DNA from: Scatophagus argus
Taxonomy: Eukaryota; Chordata; Actinopteri; Scatophagidae
Reading direction: 5' to 3'
Assembly (NCBI RefSeq): GCF_020382885.2
Contig: NC_058494.1
Location: 11,240,001 to 11,304,000 of the forward strand
DNA length: 64,000 nucleotides
Within the stretch, counting starts at the first letter, position 1. Each line of letters begins with the position of its first letter. The position numbers were made by a program, and so were the translations under genes. A model generated the notes under the pieces. The model was not told the DNA's origin and made no database searches. It was given only the letters and a program-made list of their open reading frames with translations. Of the stretch, positions 22,560 to 33,729 are shown piece by piece.

Positions 22560-25500
22560 GTTTATGTCTACCAGAAACAATAAAAACACATGTTCAGTCA
22601 GATTTATCAGATTTTATTCACCAATCAACATGTCTAAGAATGAAGGACTACAAATTTGTTATCAAAACAAGCAATAGTCTGAAATAGAGGTGAAACGTGC
22701 TAATGTTACTAAGATCAAGATAGTTCCAATGCGTAAGATGATGCAGAATCTTTGGCTTAAATGCAAAAGCAACAGAATTGCATAAACTGTTAGGGCCGCG
22801 TTGCTGGAGCAGATGGCTGAACCTCAGATGCAGAGTCACACACAATGGCAAGGAGGCAGAGATCCAAAACAATTGTGTTAATTCTTCAACAAACTCAAAA
22901 AAGCACACACTTACTGTGAAACACATTAAGGAGGAGAAAACAATCATGTTACTTCTATACCGAAGTAACATCTGCAACATACTACAACATTTCCAGCTTG
23001 AATTAATGCAGTCTGTACCACAAGAATATTTAGGTTTAATGTCTGAACAAAGAAATGCTTCAGTGCTTCACTCTGACAAAAGTTCATTTAAGTCATTTCC
23101 CTCTAGTACTCATGTTATGTTCTCAGTACATAAAAGGAGCGTGAGGACACACACACATGCATATTTGCATAGCTGTTCTCATCTGCTGACATCTCGCCAG
23201 AAGTTTGACTTTCTTATCAAGTGATGAGACAGTTTTTGAGCCCCCACCACATAGTTTATGTGTCATTCATCGAAAACCAGCTTCGTTTCCTGTTAAATAT
23301 CACAAGCAGCCAAACCTACGTGAGAATGGACACACACATACTGCAGCACATTTTCAGCAGCATGTGTGTCTGCACACTGCTGAAAATGTGGTCATGCAGC
23401 GTGCTAGTGGGTGAAAAGATGCTTGTACACATACAAGTCTGACCCTGCTGTAAACGAACTTACACACTAATAGACATACATAGTTTTACTGTTATTTAGC
23501 TTCAGGTAATTGTCATTGCACCAGGCATCTCTATCAGTCCTCTGTAACAGTCTTTACATGAAGAAAGTGGGTTTCTTACTGAAAACTACATTGTTATAAT
23601 CAGACTGGACAAACAATGAATGTAAAGCTGTTCATTGTCAATGCAAAGTGCTCTCACTGAAAGAATCTTCAAAAGAGTTATTGTCAACACACCATAATAC
23701 ATCTGTTTTGAAATTAAAGTATTGTTGCAGTGGGTTAATGTTCTTTTTGTACAACAGTTGATGTGCTGGCTGTTCAGCATAGTAGCAAAGATCAAACTAC
23801 ACACACCAAAGGTCAAACTATCAAGTCTCAAATGTGTCCTTAAATGCACCAAAGGTCCTGATCAGAGCTGAACTAAAGAAGCTGTGATTACAAGGTGTGT
23901 GCCTTGAATTTCTACGTCACATGGATGCACTAACTTTGTCAGAGGCTATTAGTTAACTCTGCTATTTCAGAGAGAACAACCAACCACAGCTTTTCTACAA
24001 CATAATACTACATGCATGACTCTGTGTCTCTCAGCTGATTTTCTTCACAGGGCAAACATGTGGTTTTGTGGTCAGCTTCTCACAGGAAACCAACCAAAAT
24101 TAAATGACGCCTTTGCAGTAGCTTCAGAAAAATACCACATTCAGACACATAAATTTATTACTTAGAACTTGTTGTGAGGATCATAGCTTTAATTTAATTT
24201 TAGCATATTTTAGTTGAGAGAAGATCACATATATTGAAATGCAACCTGCACCCAGCCGTCGTTCATAAGTAACGAGGAATGTTGATGGACACGAGCAAAC
24301 AAGCAAACAAGCAAACACAAAGCCAACCTCTTTTAGTTACAAATTTAGCAGCAAACTAACTTTAGACAGCTGATACTGAACTCAACATGTTTGGCAACCA
24401 GATGTCACACTACAAGCTGACTCATTTATCCAGAACGTGGTCAGACATTTGATAAGAGGTCAGTTTCATGTGGTCGATCCAGCATACTTTTAAAGCAAGT
24501 TTTTTGTTTGAGCCTTGTGTGAAGTTATTATGGCCACAGGCAAAGACAAATGACGCAGCAGATTCAGATGTGCTCTTTATGGTGCTGAAGCTGTCATCTG
24601 TGGTCGTGCACACAAGATTTGTGGGGGTATATGTGACAATAAGGGAGCGAATGACAGTCAGTTCAGCTTTTCAGTTAGGTTAATGCACAAATAAATAAAT
24701 AAAATAGGTTCCAAATCTCAAGTCCGAGTCAGGTCTGGTGTCACTGTCTCTGCGACTTGCGTCCGACTCAACTCCAGTTCACAGAAAAGTCCCCATCCCT
24801 TGTTGAAACTTATAGTTGGCAATTCTTCTAATATTTAAAAGAAATTTAGAAATTTCATTTTGCAGTTGTTAGTTGGAACTACACATTCGTTTAGCACGAG
24901 CCATACCTTTAATAGCATCAAAAGTTTATCAGTTTCTCACATGGGAGACAAAAAAGCATCAGCATTGATGACCACACAAAGAGGAGCATCATCAATGTGG
25001 TTGTGGTCAAGACTTCTGGTTTAAGATACTTTCCATGCTACCCTTTCATACAGATGAGTCCCACGCTTTTAAAATTGCTTGACTGTTAATATTTGGACAC
25101 TGCAGATTAACTTTACATAATAAATATGAGATTATAAAGATCCATGTTTATAGGACTGGATAAATATCCTGTTCTGTTGGTATGTTTGTCAGCCACCACA
25201 CGTTCACGGAAAGATTTGTTAAAATAAAACTTATAACTAATAATTATAACTAAACTAATAATAATGAAGAAGCAGTGTTTGAACATCAGACAGCATGATT
25301 TGGCGGCACATTTGGCATTTCCCATACACAATCACACCAAATACAGCATGAAAAAGGGCTCACTCACATGTGAATGATATTGAAATGTTATTATTTTGTT
25401 AAAATATTTTGAAAAGTATTGATGTCTGATTTCATACTGATGCACATTAGCTGGTATTTAATGTCATTTAGCTTATTTGTGCATTAGTAATTACATTTTG

Positions 25501-25755
25501 TTTGCTGTCTGGTTTGTTTTGTTGTAATAAGTTGTTTTACTGGAGGAGATGAACTCCAGTTCAGGTGAACGCAAGTAACAGTGTGAATATGTGCATGGTT
25601 ACACAGCAGACAAAGATCGCGGTTAGACAAACACCGACGCACTGTGGTGTAAGACATTCACCACTCCCCATGTATCTACAAACTTTGGATGTGCTAAAGT
25701 GCAGACTTGATTTTGAATGTGTGAGAGGACGTAAGAACTGTCTGACACTAAGGGG
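22560..25755. other. Intergenic block between the head-to-head ART pair, unit B
   Basis: Non-coding. It aligns with unit A 7560-10865 apart from the insertions listed for A. An ~100-bp stretch at 25385-25490 ('attattttgttaaaat...') is present only here. No gene or structural RNA seen. Confidence 0.5.
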
Positions 25756-25758
25756 AAG

Positions 25759-25768
25759 GTATATATAT
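25759..25768 (+). promoter_or_regulatory. TATA box of ART-4
   Basis: 'TATATATATAG' is conserved with 10867-10876. It precedes a 5' UTR exon ending at the donor 'gattg|gtgagtt' near 25873. Confidence 0.5.
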
Positions 25769-25999
25769 AGTTGACCATGAGTCCCGACCACATGCTGAGG
25801 ACCAGTTGTCTGATCAAAACCTTTTGATCTCAGAGGTTCATTTGTCGTGCAACATTTTCAGATTCTGAAGATTGGTGAGTTGAACTTTCAAATCAAACAT
25901 TTACCATTAATGTAATTTATGTTTGTGTTTCTAGTATGCAGTGTGATGCAGTTCATTGTTGTTGACTCTGATTCACAAACAGTTTTGCTGACTGCAGCG

Positions 26000-27400
26000 A
26001 TGAAGGGAAGCAAGATGATCTTTGCTCCGCTGTGTTTCCTGTTTTGTTGGATGCTGCCTGTAGACTCCATGACAGTGAGTTAACAGTGTGAAAATTTGGG
26101 AACGTCCCCATAATGTAATGAGGACCCTTGTTTACACAATTAGATTGAACACAGAATTTTGAGGCAAAGACATCAAATCAGAAAAAAGGGTTGCTACTAT
26201 CAAAAAGTAAAGTCTGCATAAATACATAAAAATATATAAATAAACATGTAAGACACAAGGATACCCTGATGTTTGTAGAAGTGCTAGCTTTCAGTGTAAT
26301 TTCATACTGTTCAATCTGTTATCCAAACAGGTTGAGGCACCAGTTATCACCAACAGCTCCTCTGCTGTGACATTGTGCAAATGGAGTTTACATATAAGGT
26401 TGCAGTGTTGAGGGTTTTGCTTTGTTCAGTAAAAAGTGTGATGGTGGTTGTCTGTGTCACCACTCAAGTGGCATCCCTGTTCTCCAGATCCTCCCTCAGG
26501 AGTTTATTTTCACCATCTAGATTTATAAGTTAACGATACAATACAAATTATTCACAATAACAAAGCAGAGTTTTAACAGTGCCTAATAATTACCTCTCTC
26601 TTCATCTGTTTTCTTTATTTCCCTTTTAGATCCGTTTCAACTTTACTGTACGAGATTTCAATCCAACCATCCCACTGAGCATGGTTGAAGATTCAGTTGA
26701 TGACATGTACTTCGGCTGCAATACAAAAATGATGAAAACGGTCAAAGACAAATACTTTGAGGAAGAAAGGTACATTCAACCATTTTCAGATGTCTGGAAG
26801 AATACAGAAAAATGTGCTCAAAAGAATGTGAAACATAGCAAGGACAAGGCTCTGACCAAAGAGCACATGCACGCAATCTGTGCTTATACAGCTGACAATT
26901 TGAAGCAGTCTGGAAACTCTACGGTTGACAGTTTGTACCGGCAGTTTAATGAAGCAGTCCGGGAACAGGGGCACCTCTATGGCTCCTCCCAGTTCCAGTT
27001 CCACACTTTGCATTTCTGGCTGACATCTGCCATACAGATCTTGAATAGCAATTACAACTGTCACAATACTTACAGACGAACTAGTGTTAAATTCACTGGC
27101 AAAGTTAACCAAATCATTCGGTTTGGTTTCTTTGCTTCCAGCTCTTACAAGACAGTCTTAACCAACTTTGGTAGCGAGACCTGTTTTAAAATTAAGACCT
27201 GTTCAGGTGCTTATTTGAAAAAATATTCATTTTTTGATGACAAAGAGGCAGAAGTGCTCATACCCCCCTATGAGATGTTCAAAATAACTGAGATAATTAA
27301 TGGCCAGGTGAAAATTCAAGGTCTGACTGATTGTAAAGCTGTCTATGTCTTAGAGAGTGCAGGAGGTAAGAGCAGTCTGAACTGCAAACTTACATTCTGA
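26000..27400 (+). CDS. Secreted arginine mono-ADP-ribosyltransferase (ART-4, unit B)
   Basis: Unit B counterpart of ART-2. Coding exons 26000-26074 and 26630-27400, phase 0, about 281 aa. The signal peptide is identical to ART-2. Catalytic set: Arg-Arg at about 174-175, S-S-S at about 195-197 and E-A-E at about 231-233, followed by 'VLIPPYE'. It has an extra 11-residue segment (within 'NLKQSGNSTVDSLYRQF') that ART-2 lacks and that the window-edge fragment at 1-125 partly shares, so presence is probably ancestral and ART-2 carries a deletion. It ends 'LNCKLTF' with no membrane anchor. Confidence 0.88.
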
Positions 27401-28878
27401 CCTGTTTAAACTTTGTAACTTTCCTCTCATAACTGAATGAATTGGAGGACATATACTTAAACATTCTCTGCAATCCAATTTAACTTCAGTCTTGGGGTTT
27501 GTTTGTTCGATCATTGTGGACTTATGACACACCTGCCCAGAATCGATTATTGTGTACACACATTTTACTGCTGGTAGTCATTAAACTGATTAATGCAATA
27601 ATTATGGTTGTGTGGTTTCATTCCCATGTGTAATGTTTCACCCACTTACACTTAAATTCAAAACCTAAAGCTGAAATTTAAGTTTCAGCATCACAATGAG
27701 ATGGAGATGCTGCTGATGAAGTTCTTAACTGACTGTGACCTAACTGAAAATAGACTAAGGCAAATAAAAAATAGAGGAATAGTAACACAAAAGAAGTATG
27801 TGGAAACATTTTCAAATGTCTGGAACCAGCCAGGAGCACGTAAGGTATCAGATCGGTTCTGTTTCTTTGTATGCATGATGATGATGATATCAGTCAGTGT
27901 AATTTTTGCTGGTTTGGATTCAAATTGCTGCTGCTGCTGGATGAAAACATCATGGGAGAGTTGTTTCATCTTCATTATTTTTAATGACATACAGTAGACT
28001 TGTGATGCTGGTCACCTGGTCTTTATCAAGAGGAGTGTGCTGTAAGCACACAGTAAGCACAAGAAACAACTGGAGTCATGGCCTGCTTCTAATCACACAC
28101 TGTATCAGAATCGGAATTCCTTTATTTATAATTCTTTAAATTCTTTGTATATCTCTAATCTGGTCTTTCATTTCATTTTCTGTTGGTTTTCATGCAAATA
28201 TTTGTATATGTATTTTGTGAAATTAAAAAAAATAAATAAAATTTGGTGATGGAGGCAAAGAAAATGATTATTGACTTGAAATCTGCTCTATTTCTTTCTT
28301 GTAACTCTTCCTTGAAAACATGCAAAACCTTACAGCAAGAAGGAAAACAAAAGACATCTTTCAGAGAGTGATCTCTGTCAGCAGTCTCCAGACTTCACAT
28401 TCAGTGCTCTGGAGTCATCCTACTATAAAAACGGATAAATGGTATAGTATGGCTTAATATGGTGCCATAATATACCATTTACCTGTGATGACTATAGCCA
28501 CACAGCCTGTATATAACAGGCTGTGTGACATATTTAACACATCCTACTATAAAAACAGGTAAATGGTATAGTATGGCTTGGTATGGTGCCATTATGTATT
28601 ATATGTATTATTTATTTGACAGGGACGGATGCAGTACACACAGGCAAACTGAAAATAGTTGTCTGATTTAAGTATTATGTCGTTAATAGGGAATGTGAAC
28701 TTGCTATGCTTGTTCATTCTGTATTAAAGTCACTGCATCCCTATTTCCACCTTTCTTTAAACAAAAATATAAATCTCAGAAAAGTATTTGATTGTATTTT
28801 TATTAAATTTCCAAAATAAGAATGTGGAAATTACAGATCTAACACATGTAAGCTCTGGACCACACAAATACATCAGTA
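27401..28878. other. Unit B right flank and intergenic region
   Basis: Shared 3' flank of the ART gene to about 27967. Then AT-rich sequence with a short LINE-like tail motif near 28108-28130 ('agaatcggaattcctttat') and a direct repeat of about 60 bases: 28407-28470 and 28537-28600 both contain 'ggtatagtatggctt'. No coding region seen. Confidence 0.5.
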
Positions 28879-30905
28879 TTAGGCCAGAGTAGCGTAGATC
28901 AAGGAGCCGGAGAAGGAGTTTAGGCCTTCGTGGATCCCACATAGCTGCCTGCCCATCAGCAGCTCCACATAGACCTGGCCTCCCTTCTGCAGTGACAGCA
29001 GCACTGTCTGGGAGCTGCTGTCCTCTGTGTCCTCTCTGTTGTCCTCCCAAGTGGATGCCACCACTTCCCCATTTCTCATGAGTTGCACCTTGTAGTACAT
29101 CTTCTCACCTTCCTCGCCCACCTTGGAGTAGACAGAGAAAGAGAAGGAGTACACTCCGGAACGAGGAGCTGTGAATATGCCTGAAACAAATAACATTGTC
29201 TTAAATTTTATTTGAGCTAGGCACCTCTGCAGTTTCAGATTCGGATTCCTTTATTGTCATTCAAACATAACATCAGAGATGCACTGCAGAACGAAATTAC
29301 AATGCATTTGGCCACAACAAAAACAGTTGGATAAACATCAAGAATAAAGAAATAAAATAAAAAATAATTTTTTTTTTCATATTAGTTTTCATAATATTTC
29401 ATGGTTTCAAATTGAAACTTGAAGTACTGGATGAGTTTGAGCTGTATTTCATACATGTTACTGCATATCTGCTGGTTAAAATGTCTGCCAACCAAATTAT
29501 AAAGCAGCTAATATCATTATTTGTCTGAGGTTGGTAGTGGTAAAATTACCAGTTAGACACAAATCTTGCCATCATAAAAAAACATTATATGATGATAAAA
29601 TTGCCACTTGTGGGCCCTTACCCAGGGCAGGGTTGTATCCACTTCCATGGTTAAGGGTGACAACATCATAAGGAATAGGGCTGTTCCTGGTAAAAGGTCC
29701 AAAGCAGTTTGTTCTGCGGCTCATGGAGGCTGTAAATGCAACCCTTAGCCCTCCTGAGACAGAGGAAAAGGAAGAAAGACACAATATCATGTTTTTATTA
29801 CAAGTCATAAACAGAACACAGAAAAATCTCATTTCAAGGTCCAAGCTGTTCTGGGGCTTTTGATCACATTGCATGAAATTTTATGTAATATCACTCTGAG
29901 GACTGCTTATTGGATTGTGCCCATAAGCGACTTTTTAGAGAAACTGTCAACTAATCAAACCTTGGTCGGTGGTATTATATGGTGATAAAAGGAAACGGTT
30001 CTAACAGTTTTTTGTGTCAAGTGAAATTGCTGAATGTCAGATAAGTTACTTGTTTCTGATTGATTAGAAAATAAACTGGAACTCCAAACTGGAAAATCTA
30101 ACAGACTCAAATACAACATCAGCACACAAAAAACATGTGAAACAAAATGTTAATTTAGTCTTATTATCAGGCCTTTATCAGGACTTTTTATCCATATTAG
30201 TTTTAAAGCTGGAGAAAAAGAAAAATGGACTCAAAAGAACACAAAGAATTTTATCAACAGCTAATCACACAAAAATGAATGAATGAAGTTGCAGCACTTT
30301 GATTCTGTGGATTATTTCTAATAGTGACCCAAATTTCAGAGCACCTATGACTTCAAGGATGCCATCACCCAGCTGGGACATGTTAGTCAACAAGTCCATC
30401 ATTCTCGCGAAGATTTGATCCTCCATTTCTTGGAGCTCAGGGGCGGCACAGCAGCAGCCTCGCTGGTGCTTGAACGCACACTCACAGTCCCACTTTCTAC
30501 ACGTCAGCTCCCTCTCAAACTGTACTGCAAAAGTGAAAAAAAAGGCGGGAAGTCAAAGAACGTCATGTATCTTTAAATCAGCTGCTGTTTGTACGAGGTT
30601 AGAATAAAAGCTGGCACACCTGCATATTATCGATGGAAATATATTACATGATAGCATTTAAGTGTTCAGTTTCCCCTGAGCAGAACCGGCATCGACACAT
30701 TTTATACACTGTATTTGAAAGAGAGTAAAGGTTGTTACTAGTTAGTGTGATGGGAGAATAATGATATGTGTATTTTACAATAGATCACGATAAGGGGAGT
30801 CAATACATAATGCTCCTTTTCTCTGTCTTCCTCTGTAACATTGGTTGGTGAGCTCACTTCTGATCGAGTATCTGTCTCACCTATCACCAAAGAGCAGCAA
30901 AACCC

Positions 30906-30976
<71 letters not shown>

Positions 30977-31124
30977 CTTCACCATGTGAGGCTGTAATCA
31001 GAATAATAGTTGAGTAACTGTTTGGTTTACCTGCTGCCATTCGTAGGCTGCTGATAGAGGTTCCGGCTCTCACATTGTTCCTCAGCAGGCCCAAGATTAA
31101 CAGAGTGAATGCTATTGCTCTCAT
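28879..31124 (-). CDS. Secreted C1q-domain protein, cerebellin-like
   Basis: Four coding exons on the minus strand: 31124-31031, 30524-30345, 29753-29622 and 29180-28879. All junctions are phase 1 with GT-AG ends; the total is about 235 aa. Exon 1 gives a signal peptide (MRAIAFTLLILGLL). Exon 2 is a cysteine-rich segment (CRKWDCECAF, RGCCC) followed by a short helical stretch (EMEDQIFARMMDLLTNM) that could form an oligomerising coiled coil. Exons 3-4 make a globular C1q domain, from 'LRVAFTASM' to the end at 'FSGSLIYATLA', with the usual 'GIFTAPRSGVYSFSFSVY' core. There is no collagen stalk, which fits cerebellin-like or C1q-like secreted proteins that trimerise through the C1q head. Exact orthology is not determined; it is not a classical complement C1q chain. 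Confidence 0.88.
29225..29345. repeat. LINE-tail-like repeat in C1q intron 3
   Basis: 'gattcctttattgtcattc' and 'gaacgaaattacaatgcat' are strings of common fish retroposon 3' ends, here on the minus strand. No coding part. Confidence 0.45.
30906..30972. repeat. Poly(C) tract fused to (CT)n in C1q intron 1
   Basis: A run of roughly 34 consecutive C runs directly into about 15 CT units. On the transcribed gene's sense strand this reads (AG)n followed by poly(G). It lies in intron 1 of the C1q gene, about 60-125 bases past the exon 1 donor. The length is likely to be polymorphic and also hard to assemble correctly. Confidence 0.85.
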
Positions 31125-31199
31125 CTCACAACACGAAGAAATGTCTGCAGACAGAGTAGTTTGTGATAATGAACACTGCTCTGAAGTAAGTCTTTGCAA

Positions 31200-33240
31200 T
31201 CATTCAATTTTATAACACTGATCCCAGTGGAGTAACTTGCAATTTGATCTGTTTTAGTGATAAAGTAGGCCGAACTGAATGACAAACACTTTATTCAAGT
31301 CAGTAAAAAAATGTTTGCTTATATCAAATTCTAAGCATATGATGTCATTTTTCTTTTTACTTTGTTTCATCCTATTGTTTGTTCTTTTTGAATACGTTTG
31401 GGTTGTCCGTTAAAAAACGTTCATTAATGGTTTCATTGTCACGTAAACTTTTCCAGTTTTAGTTTGGTTTTGACACATCTGTTTTACTATGGAAAGGATT
31501 TAAATTTGGGTAAATTCTTCTTCTTATGGATAAACTGTATGCAGTTTTGATGAACAAGCTGAAAAAAAGACATTATAAAAATGACTGCGATAAGCATGTT
31601 GTAGAAATGACCAGCATAAAACAACAATATTGTAACAATATTGTGATTTTAGCTTTATGTTCGTCTCATTTTAGTAAAAATAAAATATCTCTACTCACTG
31701 CAGTCCGGCAGAAAATCTCCTCTTCAGTCTGTATCCACATAAAAACTTATGGTCCAGCGTTTAAACCAGCTGTTATCGTGTTCTCCAGTACAAGGTAAAA
31801 TATACAGATAGCGAGGACCTCCTGCAGTGATATACACAATAACGGCTTGTAAGAGATGTTTCTTTTCACCTCACCTGGTTTTTCCCAGTGAGTGGAGTTA
31901 TCTCCAGTGTCCAGTCTCCTGGCTGCTCTCACTCTCCAGTCTTCATTCCCCCTCCTAAACGCTTTTTCAACCCTGTGCTCCACAGACTAGGTGTGACCTG
32001 CAAGGGCAGATTTCAGTAGGGACCATCCTTATAAGCTCCCTTGTGTATATCAAAATCTTCTAAAGATTGTATCTTACAGAGCCTGTGTGTGTTGGTTATT
32101 AGGTCAAAGGTGTCAGGTTGGCTGATAAGATCACCTCGTTTGTTGTTTATGATAATCCTGCTGCCATATCCTTCTGCACCTATCCCTCTGCTGGAATGGA
32201 AACTGATGACAATAGGTCAAAGAAGGCCCTAGTTTAGTTTAGATATTTGGGTGTTTCAGTTTCTGTGTTTCTCATGGTTGGACCAAGAGAAAGCAGTTAA
32301 AAATGAAAAGTGTTCAGTATTGACACTGATATTAATTAAGTCTGAGCAATAGAGATGCCTTCCAGGTCGTAGAAGCTAAATGTTCTTGTGTTTCTTATCA
32401 TTAGGACTGCAAAGCTCTGTAATACTGCACCATTAACGGAGATGTGATGAGAGATGTGTGGAGCTGCACATCATCATGACTTCACCTGTCTCATGAGAAG
32501 TAGGTTAGTGAGTTTGATTTGTCACTTTCTTATAAGACTTTTACAGAAATAATTGGTTTGTTCTGTGGATGAATTAAGGTCTATCATGAATTTGTAAATA
32601 TTTTTACATTAGCAACTGATACAATGACTACATGTAATCTGTGGTTTGGTGATGATAAGGTAAATATGAACTCACTTTACAGTTCCCCTGTGGAGTTGTT
32701 TTGTTTTGTTTTGTTTTGCACCCTTTAACTCACTGTTTTGATTTTACAGTCTGCAACCCAACTATCTTGGTTCAGTCTCACCACTTCACACTTTCCACAC
32801 ACAGCAAGAAGTTGTTCTGAGTGAAGCGCCTGAAAACCAAGCTGTACTCTACTCCAGCACCAAGTCACAGTTAGTGATTAGCCCAAGTGGTAAATACTGA
32901 GGAGCATTTAGCTGAGTGAGACACATGTGTCATTTCCATGAGTGAATGAAATTCAATGGCAGTATCCATACAAAACCCAAGTGATGCGTATCAGCTCAGT
33001 GATAATAGTGTGAGATATGGAGGAGGAAAGTGATCGTTTAACATGTGCACCACACGATAAGCATTGTTAAAATGGTTCCATAAATACCATCAGTGTCACA
33101 TTTCAAGGAGGGTCCAGGTGGGAGGATGAGTGTATACTCAGTCTTTATTGTTCTACAAGGACTCTTTATGTTGTGAAATTTTATCCCAGATATTTCTGGA
33201 AATCTGCACAGCTTAAATTAGGGTTATTATCTTTAACCTT
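31200..33240. other. Intergenic region upstream of the C1q gene
   Basis: No supported gene. (GTTTT)n-like repeat at about 32697-32720. A short open stretch at 32750-32900 behind a good acceptor is treated separately under findings. Confidence 0.45.
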
Positions 33241-33254
33241 CATTGCTTTAAAGA

Positions 33255-33725
33255 GTTACCAGACCTGGGGAAGGGGCCTGTAGGCGAGCACCTGGTGGCT
33301 AGGCCAACGCCCATGGGGCCCAGGCATGCAGGGACATGGGTCTGTCCTCCAGTGGTGTAGGGTTGTCATGGCTGACACACCTCTGCAAAAATGTGTGGCA
33401 ATAGGGAACGGAGCCTTTGGAGTGGCAGACCGGGGTGGTGGGTGTGTTCCAACTATAGAGGGATCACACTCCTCAGCCTCCCTGGGAAAGTCTATGCCGG
33501 GGTGCTACAAATGAAATCCATCTGTTCATCAAACCTCAAATTCAAGAGGAACAATGTGGTTTTCACCCTGGCCGTGGAACACTGGACCAGCTCTGCAGGC
33601 TCTCAAGAGTGCTGGAGGGGTCATGGGAGTTTGCCCAACTAGTTCACATGTGTTTTGTGGACTTGGAAAAGGCTTAAGACTGTGTCCCTTGAGGTATGGA
33701 TGGCCCACAGCAATAAGCCTAATAT
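33255..33725 (+). mobile_element. LINE reverse-transcriptase fragment
   Basis: Plus-strand pieces match the LINE RT core in broken frames: 'NYRGITLLSLPGKVYAGVLQ' (with 33455-33515), 'QCGFHPGRGTLDQL'-like near 33552-33593, and 'HMCFVDLEKA' near 33645-33674, followed by a stop where the catalytic Asp region would continue. It appears to be the same broad class as the piece at 5840-7030. It is 5' and 3' truncated and inactive. Confidence 0.65.
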
Positions 33726-33729
33726 ACAC

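Larger units (their letters stand above)
14053..27967. repeat. Segmental duplication, unit B
   Basis: This is the second copy of the unit, in direct orientation. Compared with unit A it has an unassigned ~630-bp insertion (about 14586-15215), a second local copy of the 15470-16375 block at 18282-19161, and a mobile-element nest between them (16388-18281). It also has a SINE (19162-19527) and about 100 extra bases near 25385-25490. It lacks the piggyBac-like and LINE insertions of unit A. The left boundary (near 'cactactctaattt') corresponds to position 131 of unit A. Confidence 0.85.

Noticed and set aside
30738-31199. 153-aa minus-strand ORF with a poly-Gly stretch
   Set aside because: Only the first 31 codons after the ATG at 31124 are the true C1q signal exon; the rest is intron 1 read through the (CT)n/poly(C) tract.
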